Position numbers and translations under genes: made by a program. Positions 37,601 to 46,797 of a stretch of 64,000 nucleotides of DNA are shown in pieces. Position 1 is the stretch's first letter; each line of letters starts with the position of its first letter. The stretch is from Shewanella carassii. GTDB taxonomy: Bacteria; Pseudomonadota; Gammaproteobacteria; Enterobacterales; Shewanellaceae. Location of the stretch: contig NZ_NGVS01000023.1 in NCBI RefSeq assembly GCF_002777975.1, positions 317,700 to 381,699 of the forward strand. Direction: 5' to 3'. The notes under the pieces are model-generated. The model was not told the DNA's origin. It was given only the letters and a program-made list of their open reading frames with translations, and made no database searches.

Positions 37601-38346
37601 TCAGCTTCGCGCGCGGCGCCAATGCCGGTTCTTTTATGCACCTGGTACTGGAGAAAATCGACTTTACCCAGGCCGAAGAGGAACTCTTGCTGCATCTGCC
37701 CCAGGCGATGCAGCAGTATGGCATCGACAGCGATTGGCAAGATGTGCTTTATAACTGGTATCGGGATCTGCTTAACGCCGACATCGCTCTGCCCCAGGGG
37801 CAGAGTCTGCGCCTGGTTGATCTCAGCAAGCGCCAAAAGCTGGTGGAGATGGAGTTTTATCTGCCCCTTGGCGGCGATACCCAGCTTATCGATACCGAGC
37901 TCAGCCGCTTGCTGGCCAAACACGGCTATGGCGGTGAGCTGCGCTTCGATGCCTTCAAGGGCATGCTCAAGGGGTTTATCGATCTCACCTTTGAATATCA
38001 GGGCCGTTTCTATATTGCCGATTATAAATCCAACCATTTGGGGGACGATTTCAGCGATTACAGCCAGGACAAGATGGCCGCCGCCATCAGCGAGCACAGA
38101 TACGATCTCCAGTACCTGCTCTACAGCCTGGCGCTGCACAGATATCTGAGCCTCAAACTGCCGGACTATTGTTATCAAAGTCATTTCGGCGGCTGCTGTT
38201 ATCTGTTTTTACGGGGCATGTCCGCGGCCCATCCCGGCGCCGGGGTGTTTGTGGACAGGCCGGATGAAGCGGTGATCCTGGCCCTGGATGCCTTACTCAA
38301 GGGCGAGTCGCCCTCGAGCGCCCCTCAGTTGGAGTTGAGTCTATGA
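34693..38346 (+). CDS. recB: exodeoxyribonuclease V beta subunit (RecB)
   Basis: A 1217 aa 3'-5' helicase and nuclease. Walker A is ASAGTGKTYTI (about residues 19-29), with DEFQDTDPLQ and DPKQAIYAFRGAD in the helicase core. The nuclease residues are Asp1097, Asp1110 and Lys1112 (DLTF, ADYKSN), with exactly the spacing of E. coli Asp1067, Asp1080 and Lys1082. A Glu-Pro-rich insert (EPEPKPEPEPS) lies before DPKQA. The stop overlaps the recD start by four bases; it starts one base after the recC stop. Confidence 0.97.
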   Translation: MQALEPLSLPLSGRRLIEASAGTGKTYTISGLYLRLLLGDFERPGLSCEQILVVTFTNAATEELRDRIRKRIRSCYQRFIGLSVKDDFIEQLYQRCPPTQRATALKQLDLALKSLDEAAIFTIHGFCQRILSDMAFESALLFESEFTLDDSEYLRQSVRDFWRHVCYRLPTALATAIAAHYATPDALGRELRPLLGASQASANRDPGKFDQYAEQLQTQLARLRLSWPRERDATEALLHSLPLNGTSYGKQADGYPKLTAMLEQMDNWAKYHQGLPTPKLLDSLALGSLKLRKGGEIPTAQQAPLLAQIEALRDSVDSLIPAFLYQARAQIAERFAELKAERNLLSPDDLLLTLAKAIGGLTQTAPDSGLAIGEQLKQEIGKRFPVALIDEFQDTDPLQFAIFSGIYPAQLPQQDAGAEPEPKPEPEPSRTLLMIGDPKQAIYAFRGADIYTYIEARRNTADHYNLDTNYRSASNMIAAVNRLFANHSDPFISDAIPFEPVKAKDAGSKQLLAPGTDSAALQLRLLKEDPDKGLNKTQARKLLAEDAAAEIVRLLNAANRGECRLSGNEQPLRARDIAILVRDRNEAAVMQQALNSRQIGAVFLSRDSVMVTEEAREIALILKALASPRDERAIRSALACRLLGFSANKIHEFNQSETLRAEVLDTFMSLHELWSRRGIMPALLNLADHWQLLERLGREANAERRLTDFRHLAELLQQKSTELEGMSALVNWFEQELLSGQSREEQQLRLASEQNLVQIVTIHKSKGLEYPVCFIPFVSLARDGSRRPSPMLYHKDNQLVWDLDASDEGWEACKRETLAEDLRLLYVALTRPIYRCYLGLANHCRMNKTGINSFLKDTAIGYLLGIEDKDCDGDRLQSAAASLVCEAISLTEMGDADPSRLQGTENHSQSPLCAQVPAARQGAPWRVGSYSGLVKHLPHERVLPGAGDEEFEIEPASVYEPQDVLQANRFSFARGANAGSFMHLVLEKIDFTQAEEELLLHLPQAMQQYGIDSDWQDVLYNWYRDLLNADIALPQGQSLRLVDLSKRQKLVEMEFYLPLGGDTQLIDTELSRLLAKHGYGGELRFDAFKGMLKGFIDLTFEYQGRFYIADYKSNHLGDDFSDYSQDKMAAAISEHRYDLQYLLYSLALHRYLSLKLPDYCYQSHFGGCCYLFLRGMSAAHPGAGVFVDRPDEAVILALDALLKGESPSSAPQLELSL

Positions 38347-40310
38347 CAGATAGCCCATCAATACTGCAAAGCAGCCAAGCTGTTACTGCGCTGCTCAAGC
38401 AATGGGAAGAGCAGCGACTGCTGACAGCGCTCGACCGCCACTTTGCACTGCAGATGGCCGCCATTCACCGGGAACCATCGCCGCTGTTTCTGTTGCTGTG
38501 CGCCCTGCTGAGCCGCCAGTTATCATCGCAGCACGCCTGCCTGCCACTGGGGAGCATAGCGTTTGATAATCCGCTGGCAGAGTCCCACCCCAGTGTGCGC
38601 CTCAATACCGACCCGGCAAGCCTTGAGCTGGCGGTGGCCAATTTTGCCGCCGTCGGCTCCCCGGGTGAAGACAAACCCTTGATCCTCGACGCTGGCCGTC
38701 TCTACCTCAAACGCTACTATGATTTTGAGTGCCGGGTCGCCCGGCGCCTCACCGCCATGGCCGCCACTGAATACCCCGCCACCGATGAGGTGCGACGCTC
38801 GCTGGATTGCCTGTTTTTGCCGCCCGCCAGCCATACAGGCCAAGCGACTAATGATGCAGCTCAAACTAATAATGAAAAGTCCGGTAAACGTGATTGGCAA
38901 AAAGTCGCCACCGCCACCGCCTATTGTCGCCAGTTGGCGGTGATCACCGGCGGCCCGGGTACAGGCAAGACCACCACAGTCACCAAGCTACTGATGCTCC
39001 TGTGTCTCGGCAGTGAAATGAACATACGTCTGGTGGCCCCCACGGGTAAGGCGGCGGCGCGCCTGACCGAATCGATAAAGGCCTCCAAACAGCGCCTGGT
39101 AAAAGAGCTTATGCCCTTTGCCGCCGAGCTTGACCTTGGTGCCATAGACAAGATCCCGGAAGAAGCTGCCACTGTGCATCGCCTGCTGGGGGTGATCCCC
39201 GGCTCGCACAAATTCCGTCATCACCAAGACAACCCGCTGCATCTGGATCTTTTAATAGTCGATGAAGCCTCCATGGTGGACTTGCCTATGATGGACCGGC
39301 TGCTCGATGCCCTGCCCGCCAATGCCAGATTGATACTGCTCGGGGATCAGGATCAGCTGGCCTCGGTGGAAGCCGGCGCCGTGCTCGCCGATATCTGCGC
39401 CGGTCTGCGCCACCAGCAGGACTGGCGCATGCGTTACAGCGCCGAGTTTGCCGCAACACTGACAAGGCTCACCGGCTTTGACCTCAGTGATTGCGTCAAT
39501 CTCGCCCCCGGCATAGGCAATAATCTTTGTATGCTGCGTCACAGCCACAGATTCCGCGGCGATGCCGGGATAGGCGTGCTGGCCAAGGCGGTCAACCTCA
39601 GTGATGGCGCCGCGATAACTGAGGCCTGGAATGGTGGTTATCAAGAGCTTGAGTGGCTGGAAATCGGTAAACAGCAGCAAGGGCTGGCTCAGCTTCTCAG
39701 CCAGGCCTGTGAGCACTACCGCGACTATTTGGAAGTGGTGCACAGGCCGGACATCAGCGCGGAGGAGATCATCGCCCGTTACAACCGCTTTCGACTGCTG
39801 TGCGCCACCCGTGGCGGCGATTTCGGTGTCGAGGGGATCAATCGGCAACTGACGCAAGTGCTGAAACAGGCCGGATTGATCGCCCCACAGCAGGAGTTTT
39901 ATCCGGGCCGACCGCTGATCATCCAAAGCAACGATTACAACCTGGGGCTGTTTAACGGCGATATCGGCGTTATTCTGCCCGATCGTGACAGCAACAGGCT
40001 GCTGGCGCACTTTATTCAGGCCGATGGCAGTGTGCTCAAGGTGTTGCCGGCGCGTCTTCCCGGCCACGAGACCTGTTTTGCCATGACAGTGCACAAGTCC
40101 CAGGGCAGTGAATTTGATTCTGTGGCCTTGGTGTTGCCGCCGAGCCCGAGTCCGGCGCAGCTGCAACTGCTCACCAAGGAGCTGATCTACACCGCCATTA
40201 CCCGCGCCAAACAGCATTTTTGCTGCCTGGGCAACAGCTCAGTATTTGACGGCGCCTGTCGTCGCCTCACTCGCCGGGCCTCGGGGCTGGCCGATAGGCT
40301 ATGGCAGTGA
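38343..40310 (+). CDS. recD: exodeoxyribonuclease V alpha subunit (RecD)
   Basis: A 655 aa 5'-3' helicase motor of RecBCD. Walker A is TGGPGTGKTTTV (about residues 201-211), motif II is VDEASMVDL, and QVxxGDxxQL-like LLGDQDQLASVEAGAV is motif III. The UvrD-like C-terminus ends with VHKSQGSEFD. Length is a little over E. coli RecD (608). It is the last gene of recC-recB-recD; the recB stop overlaps its ATG by four bases. Confidence 0.96.
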   Translation: MTDSPSILQSSQAVTALLKQWEEQRLLTALDRHFALQMAAIHREPSPLFLLLCALLSRQLSSQHACLPLGSIAFDNPLAESHPSVRLNTDPASLELAVANFAAVGSPGEDKPLILDAGRLYLKRYYDFECRVARRLTAMAATEYPATDEVRRSLDCLFLPPASHTGQATNDAAQTNNEKSGKRDWQKVATATAYCRQLAVITGGPGTGKTTTVTKLLMLLCLGSEMNIRLVAPTGKAAARLTESIKASKQRLVKELMPFAAELDLGAIDKIPEEAATVHRLLGVIPGSHKFRHHQDNPLHLDLLIVDEASMVDLPMMDRLLDALPANARLILLGDQDQLASVEAGAVLADICAGLRHQQDWRMRYSAEFAATLTRLTGFDLSDCVNLAPGIGNNLCMLRHSHRFRGDAGIGVLAKAVNLSDGAAITEAWNGGYQELEWLEIGKQQQGLAQLLSQACEHYRDYLEVVHRPDISAEEIIARYNRFRLLCATRGGDFGVEGINRQLTQVLKQAGLIAPQQEFYPGRPLIIQSNDYNLGLFNGDIGVILPDRDSNRLLAHFIQADGSVLKVLPARLPGHETCFAMTVHKSQGSEFDSVALVLPPSPSPAQLQLLTKELIYTAITRAKQHFCCLGNSSVFDGACRRLTRRASGLADRLWQ

Positions 40311-40525
40311 TTGTGGCAGAGATTATGGCTATCGCGGCTTTGGCCGCGACTGGCTGGGACGATAGCGAGAACAGCAACCGGGCCAGATGCCATACGGCCC
40401 GCTTCGCTCTGGCGGCAAAATAACCAGATGAGAGCCTGCGTCAGCTGCCGTTATACTCAAGGCCTGTCTAAGCAGGCATAATATCGGCCAAGGTTATTTA
40501 TCAGGCCGCTCAGTCAGGAGAATTC

Positions 40526-41536
40526 ATGAGCAAAACCCATATCTTGTTACTCTGTGGCGGCGGGGCCGCCGAGCACAGTATCTCTTTGATGTCGGCTGAC
40601 TATATCGAAAGCTGCCTGGCAAATATTCCCGACATGGAAGTGCTCAGGTTGGAGCTGGACGCCGCCGGCCACTACCACACCAAGCAGGGCCAGGTTTGCG
40701 AGCTGACCAATCGCCGTGAAGTGCGCTTCGATGAGGCCGAGCCCAGCTGGCCGGTGGACTATGTGATCCCCTGTATTCACGGCTATCCGGGCGAGACCGG
40801 CGATATTCAGTCCTATTTCAATCTGATCAACCTGCCCTATTTCGGCTGCGGCTCTGAACCCAGCAGCAACTGCTTCAACAAGGTCACGGCCAAGATGTGG
40901 TTCAGTGCGCTCGGGATCCCCAATACCCCTTATCTATTTCTCAGTGAAGCCGGTGAAGCGGCCAACAGCCGCTGCCGTGAGGCCTTGAATGAATGGGGCT
41001 CACTGTTTATCAAGGCGGCATCCCAGGGGTCATCCGTCGGCTGTTACCGGGTGGACAACGGCGATGATATCCCTTCGGTGTTGGAGCAGGCCTTCAGTTA
41101 CTCCCCCTACGTGGTGGTGGAAAAGACCATCAAAGCCAGGGAGCTGGAAGTGGCCGTATATGAATACCAGGGTGAAGTGATTGCCACAGTGCCGGGTGAA
41201 ATCATCTGTGCCAACAACACCTTCTACAGCTTCGATGAGAAGTATGATGCCAAGAGCAAGGCGGTGACCAAGGTCGAGGCCGAATTGAGCCAAGCGCAAA
41301 TCGATACCATACGCGATTATGCCATTCGCGCCTTTAAGGGCATGAAGCTGTCCCACCTGTCGCGTATCGACTTCTTCCTTACCGATGAAGGCGAGATACT
41401 GCTCAATGAGATCAATACCTTCCCGGGCATGACACCCATCTCCATGTTCCCCAAGATGCTCAGCAACAATGGCCATGATGTCAGCGAGTGGCTGGTGAGT
41501 AACATAAGACGCCAGCTGAGCGTTCCGCTCAAGTAA
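40526..41536 (+). CDS. ddl: D-alanine-D-alanine ligase
   Basis: A 336 aa ATP-grasp enzyme that joins two D-alanines for peptidoglycan precursors in the cytoplasm. The N-terminal motif [15 protein letters not shown], the [16 protein letters not shown] loop, the FGCGSEPSS segment and the C-terminal metal site [17 protein letters not shown] are characteristic. It has its own ribosome site (AGTCAGGAG) and stands alone, 215 bases after recD. The gap carries no gene that I can support. Confidence 0.93.
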   Translation: MSKTHILLLCGGGAAEHSISLMSADYIESCLANIPDMEVLRLELDAAGHYHTKQGQVCELTNRREVRFDEAEPSWPVDYVIPCIHGYPGETGDIQSYFNLINLPYFGCGSEPSSNCFNKVTAKMWFSALGIPNTPYLFLSEAGEAANSRCREALNEWGSLFIKAASQGSSVGCYRVDNGDDIPSVLEQAFSYSPYVVVEKTIKARELEVAVYEYQGEVIATVPGEIICANNTFYSFDEKYDAKSKAVTKVEAELSQAQIDTIRDYAIRAFKGMKLSHLSRIDFFLTDEGEILLNEINTFPGMTPISMFPKMLSNNGHDVSEWLVSNIRRQLSVPLK

Positions 41537-41597
41537 AGCACCCGTCCTGAGCCAAGCACCAACCGGACCGAAGCTCCAACCGGACTGAAGCAAAACC

Positions 41598-41620
41598 ACA
41601 CCCGCCACTCGCGCGGGTGT
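41598..41620 (+). terminator. terminator after ddl
   Basis: ACACCCGC (41598-41605) pairs with GCGGGTGT (41613-41620), followed by TCTTTAT. Immediately upstream is a 17-base direct repeat with one mismatch (41559-41575 and 41576-41592, core CAACCGGAC). Confidence 0.6.
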
Positions 41621-41670
41621 TCTTTATCCTGCTAAGCTGAAAATAGGTGTGAAGGCATGCAGGAGAGCTT

Positions 41671-42063
41671 ATGTTCAGTGCGATAGATATAGATCATCTG
41701 GTGTTGATCTGCAGCAGTCTGGAAACCAGCGAAGCATTCTATACCCAAGTACTGGGGGCTCGTTTCGAGCGGCGGCTCGACTCCCCTAGCCTGCTGCAAC
41801 TGAGATTCGGCAACGCCCTTATCGATCTGGTGCCAAGAAGCGATCAACCTTTAGGCCTCAATATGGCGCACTTCTGCCTTAATATTGCCGCCAAGGATGA
41901 AGCCTCAGTACTGCAACACCTGGAGCAACACGGCGTGCACCATGAAGGCTTTTCGGAAAAATATGGCGCCCGGGGATACAGCCGCTCTATCTATATTTAC
42001 GATCCCGACGGCAATCAAGTGGAGCTTAAACTCCTGAGTCGGCAACAGGAAAACTGCCAATAA
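41671..42063 (+). CDS. VOC-family protein
   Basis: A 130 aa vicinal-oxygen-chelate (glyoxalase/bleomycin-resistance fold) protein. It shows DHLVLICSSLETSEAFYTQVLG at the start, MAHFCLNI in the middle and YIYDPDGNQVELK at the end, giving likely metal ligands His9, His67-type and Glu. The substrate cannot be told. A GGAG precedes ATG 41671. It lies between ddl and the nap operon and is convergent with napC, from which a bidirectional terminator separates it. Confidence 0.88.
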   Translation: MFSAIDIDHLVLICSSLETSEAFYTQVLGARFERRLDSPSLLQLRFGNALIDLVPRSDQPLGLNMAHFCLNIAAKDEASVLQHLEQHGVHHEGFSEKYGARGYSRSIYIYDPDGNQVELKLLSRQQENCQ

Positions 42064-42105
42064 GGCGTTGCTTAATCGTGGATTTTTACTGGTGATTTAA
42101 CAGAT

Positions 42106-42141
42106 AAAAAAGCGCGCCGGGAAAGTTCGGCGCGCTTTTTT
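42106..42141. terminator. bidirectional terminator between VOC gene and napC
   Basis: AAAAAAGCGCGCCG (42106-42119) pairs with CGGCGCGCTTTTTT (42128-42141) around an eight-base loop. A and T runs flank the stem on both sides, so it can end both converging transcripts. Confidence 0.9.
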
Positions 42142-42175
42142 CATGAAGCAACAGGCTATGCCCAAAGCTTTGGGC

Positions 42176-42763
42176 TTAGAAGCCTTCCACTCCCTGCATA
42201 TCCGGCAGGTGGTGGGCTATCCCCTTGTGGCAGTCGATACAGGTCTTCTCACCGCTTGCCAGCGAGGTGGAGTGCATATTGGCCGCCCGCTGTGACTGAC
42301 GGGTGAAGTCCATATACTGGAAGTTATGGCAGTTTCGACACTCCAGCGAGTCGTTGGCCTTGAGTCTGGCCCACTCATGCTCGGCCAGTTCACGCCGCTT
42401 GGACTCGAACTTCTCCCGGGTATTGATGGTGCCGAACACCTTGCCCCACACCTCCTTGGAAGCCTGCATCTTACGGGCTATCTTGTCGGTCCAATTATGG
42501 GGAACGTGACAGTCCGGACAGGTCGCCCGCACCCCGCTGCGGTTCGTGAAATGTATGGTGGTCTTCAGCTCCTGATAGACGTTGTTTTCCATCTCGTGGC
42601 AACCGATACAAAAAGCCTCCTGGTTGGTGGCTTCCAGGGCAGTGTTGAAACCACCCCAGAAGATGATCCCGGCGACAAAGCCACCCAGGGTCAGAAAACC
42701 CAGACTGAAGTGAACACTGGGCCGGTTCAGCACCCGCCATATCTGTTTCAGTTTCTCAAACAT
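42176..42763 (-). CDS. napC: tetraheme cytochrome c NapC/NirT type
   Basis: A 195 aa quinol dehydrogenase with an N-terminal membrane helix (about 20-38) and four CxxCH heme sites: CIGCH (52), CPDCH (82), CRNCH (142) and CIDCH (175). It passes quinol electrons to NapB/NapA. It is the last gene of napEDABC. In Shewanella, CymA can substitute for NapC; here both options depend on the rest of the genome. Confidence 0.96.
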   Translation of the reverse strand: MFEKLKQIWRVLNRPSVHFSLGFLTLGGFVAGIIFWGGFNTALEATNQEAFCIGCHEMENNVYQELKTTIHFTNRSGVRATCPDCHVPHNWTDKIARKMQASKEVWGKVFGTINTREKFESKRRELAEHEWARLKANDSLECRNCHNFQYMDFTRQSQRAANMHSTSLASGEKTCIDCHKGIAHHLPDMQGVEGF

Positions 42764-42771
42764 AGCGACTC

Positions 42772-43248
42772 CTAATGGCTGGATGGGTTCTCAGCCCCGG
42801 ACTTGAGCAAGTGATCCATATCGACAAAGTCATTCTCCACCATCAATCTGGCGTCCAGTTGCGGCACATGGCACTGGGTACAGAAATAACGTCTGGGTGA
42901 CAGCTCGGCCAGGAAGTTGTTGTCTCTGTCCATATAGTGAGTCACGCTCACCATAGGCGCCTGCGATTCGCCGGTGCGACTGCGGGCATGACAGGACATG
43001 CACTTGTTGACCTTAAGATCCAGCTGGTAGCCGTCTATCTTGTGCGGTATGACCGGCGGCTGCATCGGGTAGTTACGGGTCTGTTTGATATCCGTATTTC
43101 TCACCTTCTGCATCACAGGTGGCGTCGGTTGGCTATTGAGCGGCGCCTGGCGCAAGGTCGCCACCTTATCTTCGGGAATGCCGGCAGCATTGACAGACAG
43201 CGCGGTCATCAGTGCAGCAAAGGCCAACAGGGTATGATTCGATTTCAT
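42772..43248 (-). CDS. napB: diheme cytochrome c, nitrate reductase small subunit
   Basis: A 158 aa periplasmic protein with a signal peptide (cleavage near NAA-GIP, residues 20-23) and two heme sites, CMSCH (83-87) and CTQCH (123-127). It forms the electron-transfer subunit with NapA. The motif [13 protein letters not shown] before the first heme is typical of NapB. It is third from the 3' end of the operon, with gaps of about ten bases to napA and napC. Confidence 0.96.
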   Translation of the reverse strand: MKSNHTLLAFAALMTALSVNAAGIPEDKVATLRQAPLNSQPTPPVMQKVRNTDIKQTRNYPMQPPVIPHKIDGYQLDLKVNKCMSCHARSRTGESQAPMVSVTHYMDRDNNFLAELSPRRYFCTQCHVPQLDARLMVENDFVDMDHLLKSGAENPSSH

Positions 43249-43261
43249 CTTCTTATCCTCC

Positions 43262-45757
43262 TCAGGCCTTCATCACTTTCACGGCACACTTCTTGAAATC
43301 GGTCTGCTTGGACAGCGGATCCGTGGCATCCAGAGTCACCTTGTTGATCAACTGACTGGCGTCGAACCAGGGGACAAACACCAAACCCACCGGCGGCTTG
43401 TTGCGGCCGCGGGTTTCCACCCGGGTCAGTATCTCGCCGCGGCGGGACACCACCTTGACCTCATCACCTCGGCGCAGGCCGCGTTTCTTGGCATCATCCG
43501 GGTGCATAAAGCACACGGCATCCGGGAAGGCGCGATAGAGCTCGGGTACCCTCTGGGTCATGGAGCCTGAGTGCCAATGCTCCAGCACCCGCCCGGTGGA
43601 GAGCCAAAGATCATATTCGGCATCCGGGGATTCTGCCGCCGGCTCGTATGGCAGCGCGAAGATAACCGCCTTGCCGTCTTTTTTGCCGTAAAACTCAAAG
43701 CCTTTGCCGGGTTTAACGTAAGGATCCGAGCCCTCGCGGTAGCGCCAGAGGGTTTCTTTGCCGTCAACCACAGGCCAGCGCAAACCATGAGCCTGGTGGT
43801 ACATTTCAAAGGGAGCCAAGTCATGACCGTGACCACGGCCAAAGGTGGCGTATTCTTCAAAAAGCCCTTTTTGCACATAGAAACCAAAGTGCTTGGCTTC
43901 GTCGTTCAGATACTTGTTATCGCTTTCACTGAGAGGGAACTTGTCAACATTGCCGTTCTGATACAGCACTTCATACAAGGTCTTGCCCTTGTATTCGGGA
44001 TTGGCCGCCAATACAGCCTCGGACCAGACTTCGTCTGTGGTAAAGCGCTTGGAGAACTCCAGCAACTGCCAGAGATCCGAGCGCGACTGTCCGGGCGCTG
44101 TCACCAACTGGTGCCAGAACTGGGTGCGGCGCTCGGCGTTACCATAAGCGCCCTCTTTCTCCACCCACATGGCGGTGGGAAGAATGAGATCCGCGGCCTG
44201 GGTGGTAACCGTTGGGTAAGCATCGGACACCACAATAAAGTTTTCCGGGTTACGGTATCCGGGCAAGCCCTCTTCGTTGATATTGGGGCCGGCCTGCATA
44301 TTGTTGTTTACCTGCACCCAGTAGCAGTTGAGATCGCCATCTTTCAGGCGCCGGTTTTGCTCTACCGCGTGGTAGCCGGGCTTGGGCGGAATGATCCCGG
44401 AAGGGATTTTCCAGATGGTCTCGGCAATCTTGCGGTGCTCTGGATTGTTCACCACCAGATCCGCCGGCAAGCGATGGGAGAAGGTGCCCACTTCCCGCGC
44501 AGTACCGCAGGCTGAAGGTTGACCTGTGAGTGAAAACGGACTGTTGCCCGGGGTGGCTATTTTGCCGGTCAGCAAATGGATATTGTAAATAAGGTTGTTA
44601 CACCAAACCCCGCGGGTATGCTGGTTAAAGCCCATGGTCCAGAAGGAGGTCACCTTCACCTCGGGATCGGCGTAGAGTTTCGCCAACTCCAGCAGTTTAT
44701 GCTCGGGTACGCCCGAGAGCTTGCTGACCTTCTCCAGGCTGTAATCGGCGACAAATGCCTTGAACTGCTCAAAGTCCATCGGGGTGGATTCACCGGCGGT
44801 GGCCACGTTCTTGGCTTTTTGCTGCAACGGATGTGAGGGCCGCAGGCCATAGCCGATATCGGTTGTGCCTCTGCGGAAGTTCACATGCTTGTTGACGAAG
44901 TCCCAATTAACCTTGTCATTGCTGATGATGTAGTTGGCGACATAGTTGAGTATGGCCAGGTCGGTTTGCGGCGTGAAGACAATCGGCAAGTCGGCCAAAT
45001 CAAAGCTTCTGTGCTCGAAGGTAGACATCACAGAGACTTTTACATGGGGCGCGCTGAGGCGTCTGTCTGTGACCCGGCTCCAGAGGATTGGGTGCATCTC
45101 GGCCATGTTGGAGCCCCAAAGAACAAAAGCATCGGCAGCTTCAATATCGTTGTAGCAACCCATAGGCTCGTCCATGCCAAAGGTACGCATAAAGCCGCCC
45201 ACGGCTGAAGCCATACAATGACGGGCGTTGGGATCGATATTGTTGGAGCCGAAACCCGCCTTCATCAGCTTGGAAGCGGCATAACCTTCCCAAACCGTCC
45301 ACTGACCTGAACCAAACATGCCCACCGCCGTCGGCCCTTTGGTCTTGATGGTGTGCTTCCACTTCTCGGCCATGATGTCAAAGGCCTGATCCCAACTGAT
45401 AGGGGTAAATTCACCGTGCTTGTCGTATTTGCCGTCTGTCATCCGCAGCATGGGAGTCTGCAGCCGGTCATGGCCATACATGATCTTCGACAGGAAGTAG
45501 CCTTTAATGCAGTTGAGGCCGCGGTTGACCTCACTGTTGGCATCGCCATGGGTCGCCACAACCCGGCCTTCGCGGGTGGCCACCATCACAGAGCAGCCTG
45601 TACCGCAAAAGCGGCACGGCGCCTTGTTCCAATCAAGTTGGGTGTGTTCTGAACTGGTGATCAGGTTGCTGGCTGTGGCAGGTAAAGCCAATCCGGCAAC
45701 CCCGGCTGCCGCCATGGCGGCATTGGCCTTCATGAATTCGCGTCTGTTCATTTTCAT
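43262..45757 (-). CDS. napA: periplasmic nitrate reductase catalytic subunit
   Basis: An 831 aa molybdenum bis-MGD enzyme reducing nitrate to nitrite in the periplasm. The twin-arginine signal is [19 protein letters not shown] (residues 4-22). One [4Fe-4S] cluster is held by Cys48, 51, 55 and 83 (CRFCGTGC...LNCIKG), and the molybdenum Cys is residue 181 in [11 protein letters not shown]. Length matches NapA of E. coli (828). Its ATG lies within the napD stop overlap of four bases, and it has AGGAAG ribosome site. Confidence 0.97.
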   Translation of the reverse strand: MKMNRREFMKANAAMAAAGVAGLALPATASNLITSSEHTQLDWNKAPCRFCGTGCSVMVATREGRVVATHGDANSEVNRGLNCIKGYFLSKIMYGHDRLQTPMLRMTDGKYDKHGEFTPISWDQAFDIMAEKWKHTIKTKGPTAVGMFGSGQWTVWEGYAASKLMKAGFGSNNIDPNARHCMASAVGGFMRTFGMDEPMGCYNDIEAADAFVLWGSNMAEMHPILWSRVTDRRLSAPHVKVSVMSTFEHRSFDLADLPIVFTPQTDLAILNYVANYIISNDKVNWDFVNKHVNFRRGTTDIGYGLRPSHPLQQKAKNVATAGESTPMDFEQFKAFVADYSLEKVSKLSGVPEHKLLELAKLYADPEVKVTSFWTMGFNQHTRGVWCNNLIYNIHLLTGKIATPGNSPFSLTGQPSACGTAREVGTFSHRLPADLVVNNPEHRKIAETIWKIPSGIIPPKPGYHAVEQNRRLKDGDLNCYWVQVNNNMQAGPNINEEGLPGYRNPENFIVVSDAYPTVTTQAADLILPTAMWVEKEGAYGNAERRTQFWHQLVTAPGQSRSDLWQLLEFSKRFTTDEVWSEAVLAANPEYKGKTLYEVLYQNGNVDKFPLSESDNKYLNDEAKHFGFYVQKGLFEEYATFGRGHGHDLAPFEMYHQAHGLRWPVVDGKETLWRYREGSDPYVKPGKGFEFYGKKDGKAVIFALPYEPAAESPDAEYDLWLSTGRVLEHWHSGSMTQRVPELYRAFPDAVCFMHPDDAKKRGLRRGDEVKVVSRRGEILTRVETRGRNKPPVGLVFVPWFDASQLINKVTLDATDPLSKQTDFKKCAVKVMKA

Positions 45758-46011
45758 TGCTCTTCCTCTTCGAGCTGTTCACACTGGTGATACACCATAG
45801 CGGTGGAGATCACGCCCTTGAGGGCATTGATTCTGTCCATGGTGGCGAGGATCGCCTGTTCGGTCGGGCCTTCCAGCACCACAACCAACTTGCTTTCATC
45901 GTTAACCGACAACTCGGCATTGCCGAATGACAGAATTTGCTGACGAACGCTGGCCATCTTGGGTGGCATCACCTGAAGGATCAGGCTGCTGACATGCAAT
46001 TCCCTACTCAT
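45754..46011 (-). CDS. napD: NapD chaperone for NapA twin-arginine signal
   Basis: An 85 aa cytoplasmic protein that binds the NapA signal peptide and holds export until the cofactor is loaded. The family's N-terminal [12 protein letters not shown] and mid-region [19 protein letters not shown] are clear. It overlaps napA by four bases and follows napE after 38 bases that contain a strong hairpin. Confidence 0.95.
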   Translation of the reverse strand: MSRELHVSSLILQVMPPKMASVRQQILSFGNAELSVNDESKLVVVLEGPTEQAILATMDRINALKGVISTAMVYHQCEQLEEEEQ

Positions 46012-46049
46012 CTCGTTCCCCTGTTTTAAGGACTCTCGTTATGCTGGCG

Positions 46050-46076
46050 TTAACCGGCCCCCGGTGGGCCGGTTAA
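46050..46076. repeat. 11-bp perfect inverted repeat at the end of napE
   Basis: TTAACCGGCCC (46050-46060) pairs exactly with GGGCCGGTTAA (46066-46076) across a CCGGT loop. In the napE transcript this forms a hairpin that includes the napE stop codon in its 3' arm. No U-tract follows, so it is more likely a processing or stability element between napE and napD than a terminator. Confidence 0.75.
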
Positions 46077-46211
46077 AATTTGGCTGAACCAGATGGCAAA
46101 GCCCAGACCGCTGACCAGTAAAACCGACAACAGCGGCGCCAAAAAAACCGTCAGGAAGATAAATATCTTCAGCTCCAGACGTTTTTCATCAGTACTCGGT
46201 GTCTCGCTCAT
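46050..46211 (-). CDS. napE: NapE small membrane protein
   Basis: A 53 aa protein too short for most ORF filters: MSETPSTDEKRLELKIFIFL, then a single membrane helix (about 15-42, ending GFAIWFSQ). It matches the NapE family, small inner-membrane proteins of unknown role at the start of nap operons. GGGAGGAG six bases upstream supports the ATG at 46211. It is the first gene of napEDABC. Confidence 0.9.
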   Translation of the reverse strand: MSETPSTDEKRLELKIFIFLTVFLAPLLSVLLVSGLGFAIWFSQILTGPPGAG

Positions 46212-46355
46212 GGCTCCTCCCTAGGCGCTATGAAGATGGCTTGCTGCTGTGCTGTTCCTGGGCAACGGCCGCCAAGCCCGGCGGATTAAAGTTGCATTTT
46301 AAATGCGATTTATTTTTCAGTTTCAATCATAAAGCCAAAGTGTTAACAAACTGTA

Positions 46356-46371
46356 TACCCCCAAGTTGGTA
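46356..46371. promoter_or_regulatory. candidate NarP-type 7-2-7 site
   Basis: TACCCCC-AA-GTTGGTA is an inverted 7-2-7 arrangement of heptamers resembling the NarL/NarP consensus TACYYMT. It lies 145 bases upstream of napE, downstream of the FNR-like site, the same order as at E. coli napF. Nitrate/nitrite control by a NarQP system is inferred. Confidence 0.4.
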
Positions 46372-46385
46372 AACACCTGATACTG

Positions 46386-46399
46386 TTGATCTGGATCAT
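46386..46399. promoter_or_regulatory. FNR/EtrA-like binding site
   Basis: TTGATCTGGATCAT matches nine of ten informative positions of the FNR box TTGAT-N4-ATCAA. It lies 175 bases upstream of napE and about 400 bases upstream of nrfA, so nap is the likelier target. EtrA is the Shewanella FNR homologue. Confidence 0.6.
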
Positions 46400-46797
46400 G
46401 AAAAGAGCCCATAAACGACAGGCATCACCTTTCTCAACCGCCAAAACCGATTGTAATTCAGACATTTTCTCTTTTTGGCTATTCATATCTTTATGAAATA
46501 CAGCAAAGAAGTGGCCATTTCGCCAATAAAGAACGGTCAAAAAAACAACGAAATAAGCAAAATATCTCTTAGGGAGTAGTGCCCAGGCTGGGCGGGCTTT
46601 AAAGCGATAAAACGCGTATAAAAGGAGAAAATGAATCCTGTTTCAGGTCACAGAATTCAGTAAAAACAATATCTTGCGGTTGCAACGACTAACAGAGCTC
46701 CTTAGCATTATCATGCATTTTAGTTATATCTTTTTGTTTTCAGGGACCAAACTTCAAACGCCTGTTTGTGCGTCGTCCCAATCTAGGAGAGCCTTTA

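Larger units (their letters stand above)
46212..46797. other. divergent nap / nrfA control region
   Basis: About 590 bases between divergent napE and nrfA. It holds FNR-like and NarP-like sites nearer napE. A possible nap promoter is TTGAAA (46326-46321) with TTTAAA (46303-46298) at 17-base spacing, minus strand. On the plus strand a ten-codon frame MNPVSGHRIQ (46631-46663) follows AAAGGAG and ends 134 bases before nrfA. Otherwise the stretch is AT-rich, with no other supported gene. Confidence 0.55.

Noticed and set aside
37087..38184. 365-codon minus-strand frame
   Set aside because: It is antisense to the recB nuclease domain, whose catalytic residues are intact.
43571..44515. 314-codon plus-strand frame
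   Set aside because: It is antisense to napA, an unambiguous gene.
46768..46797. ATG start ten codons upstream of the chosen nrfA start
   Set aside because: GTG 46798 has AGGAGA at seven-base spacing and a clean signal peptide; the upstream ATG has no ribosome site.
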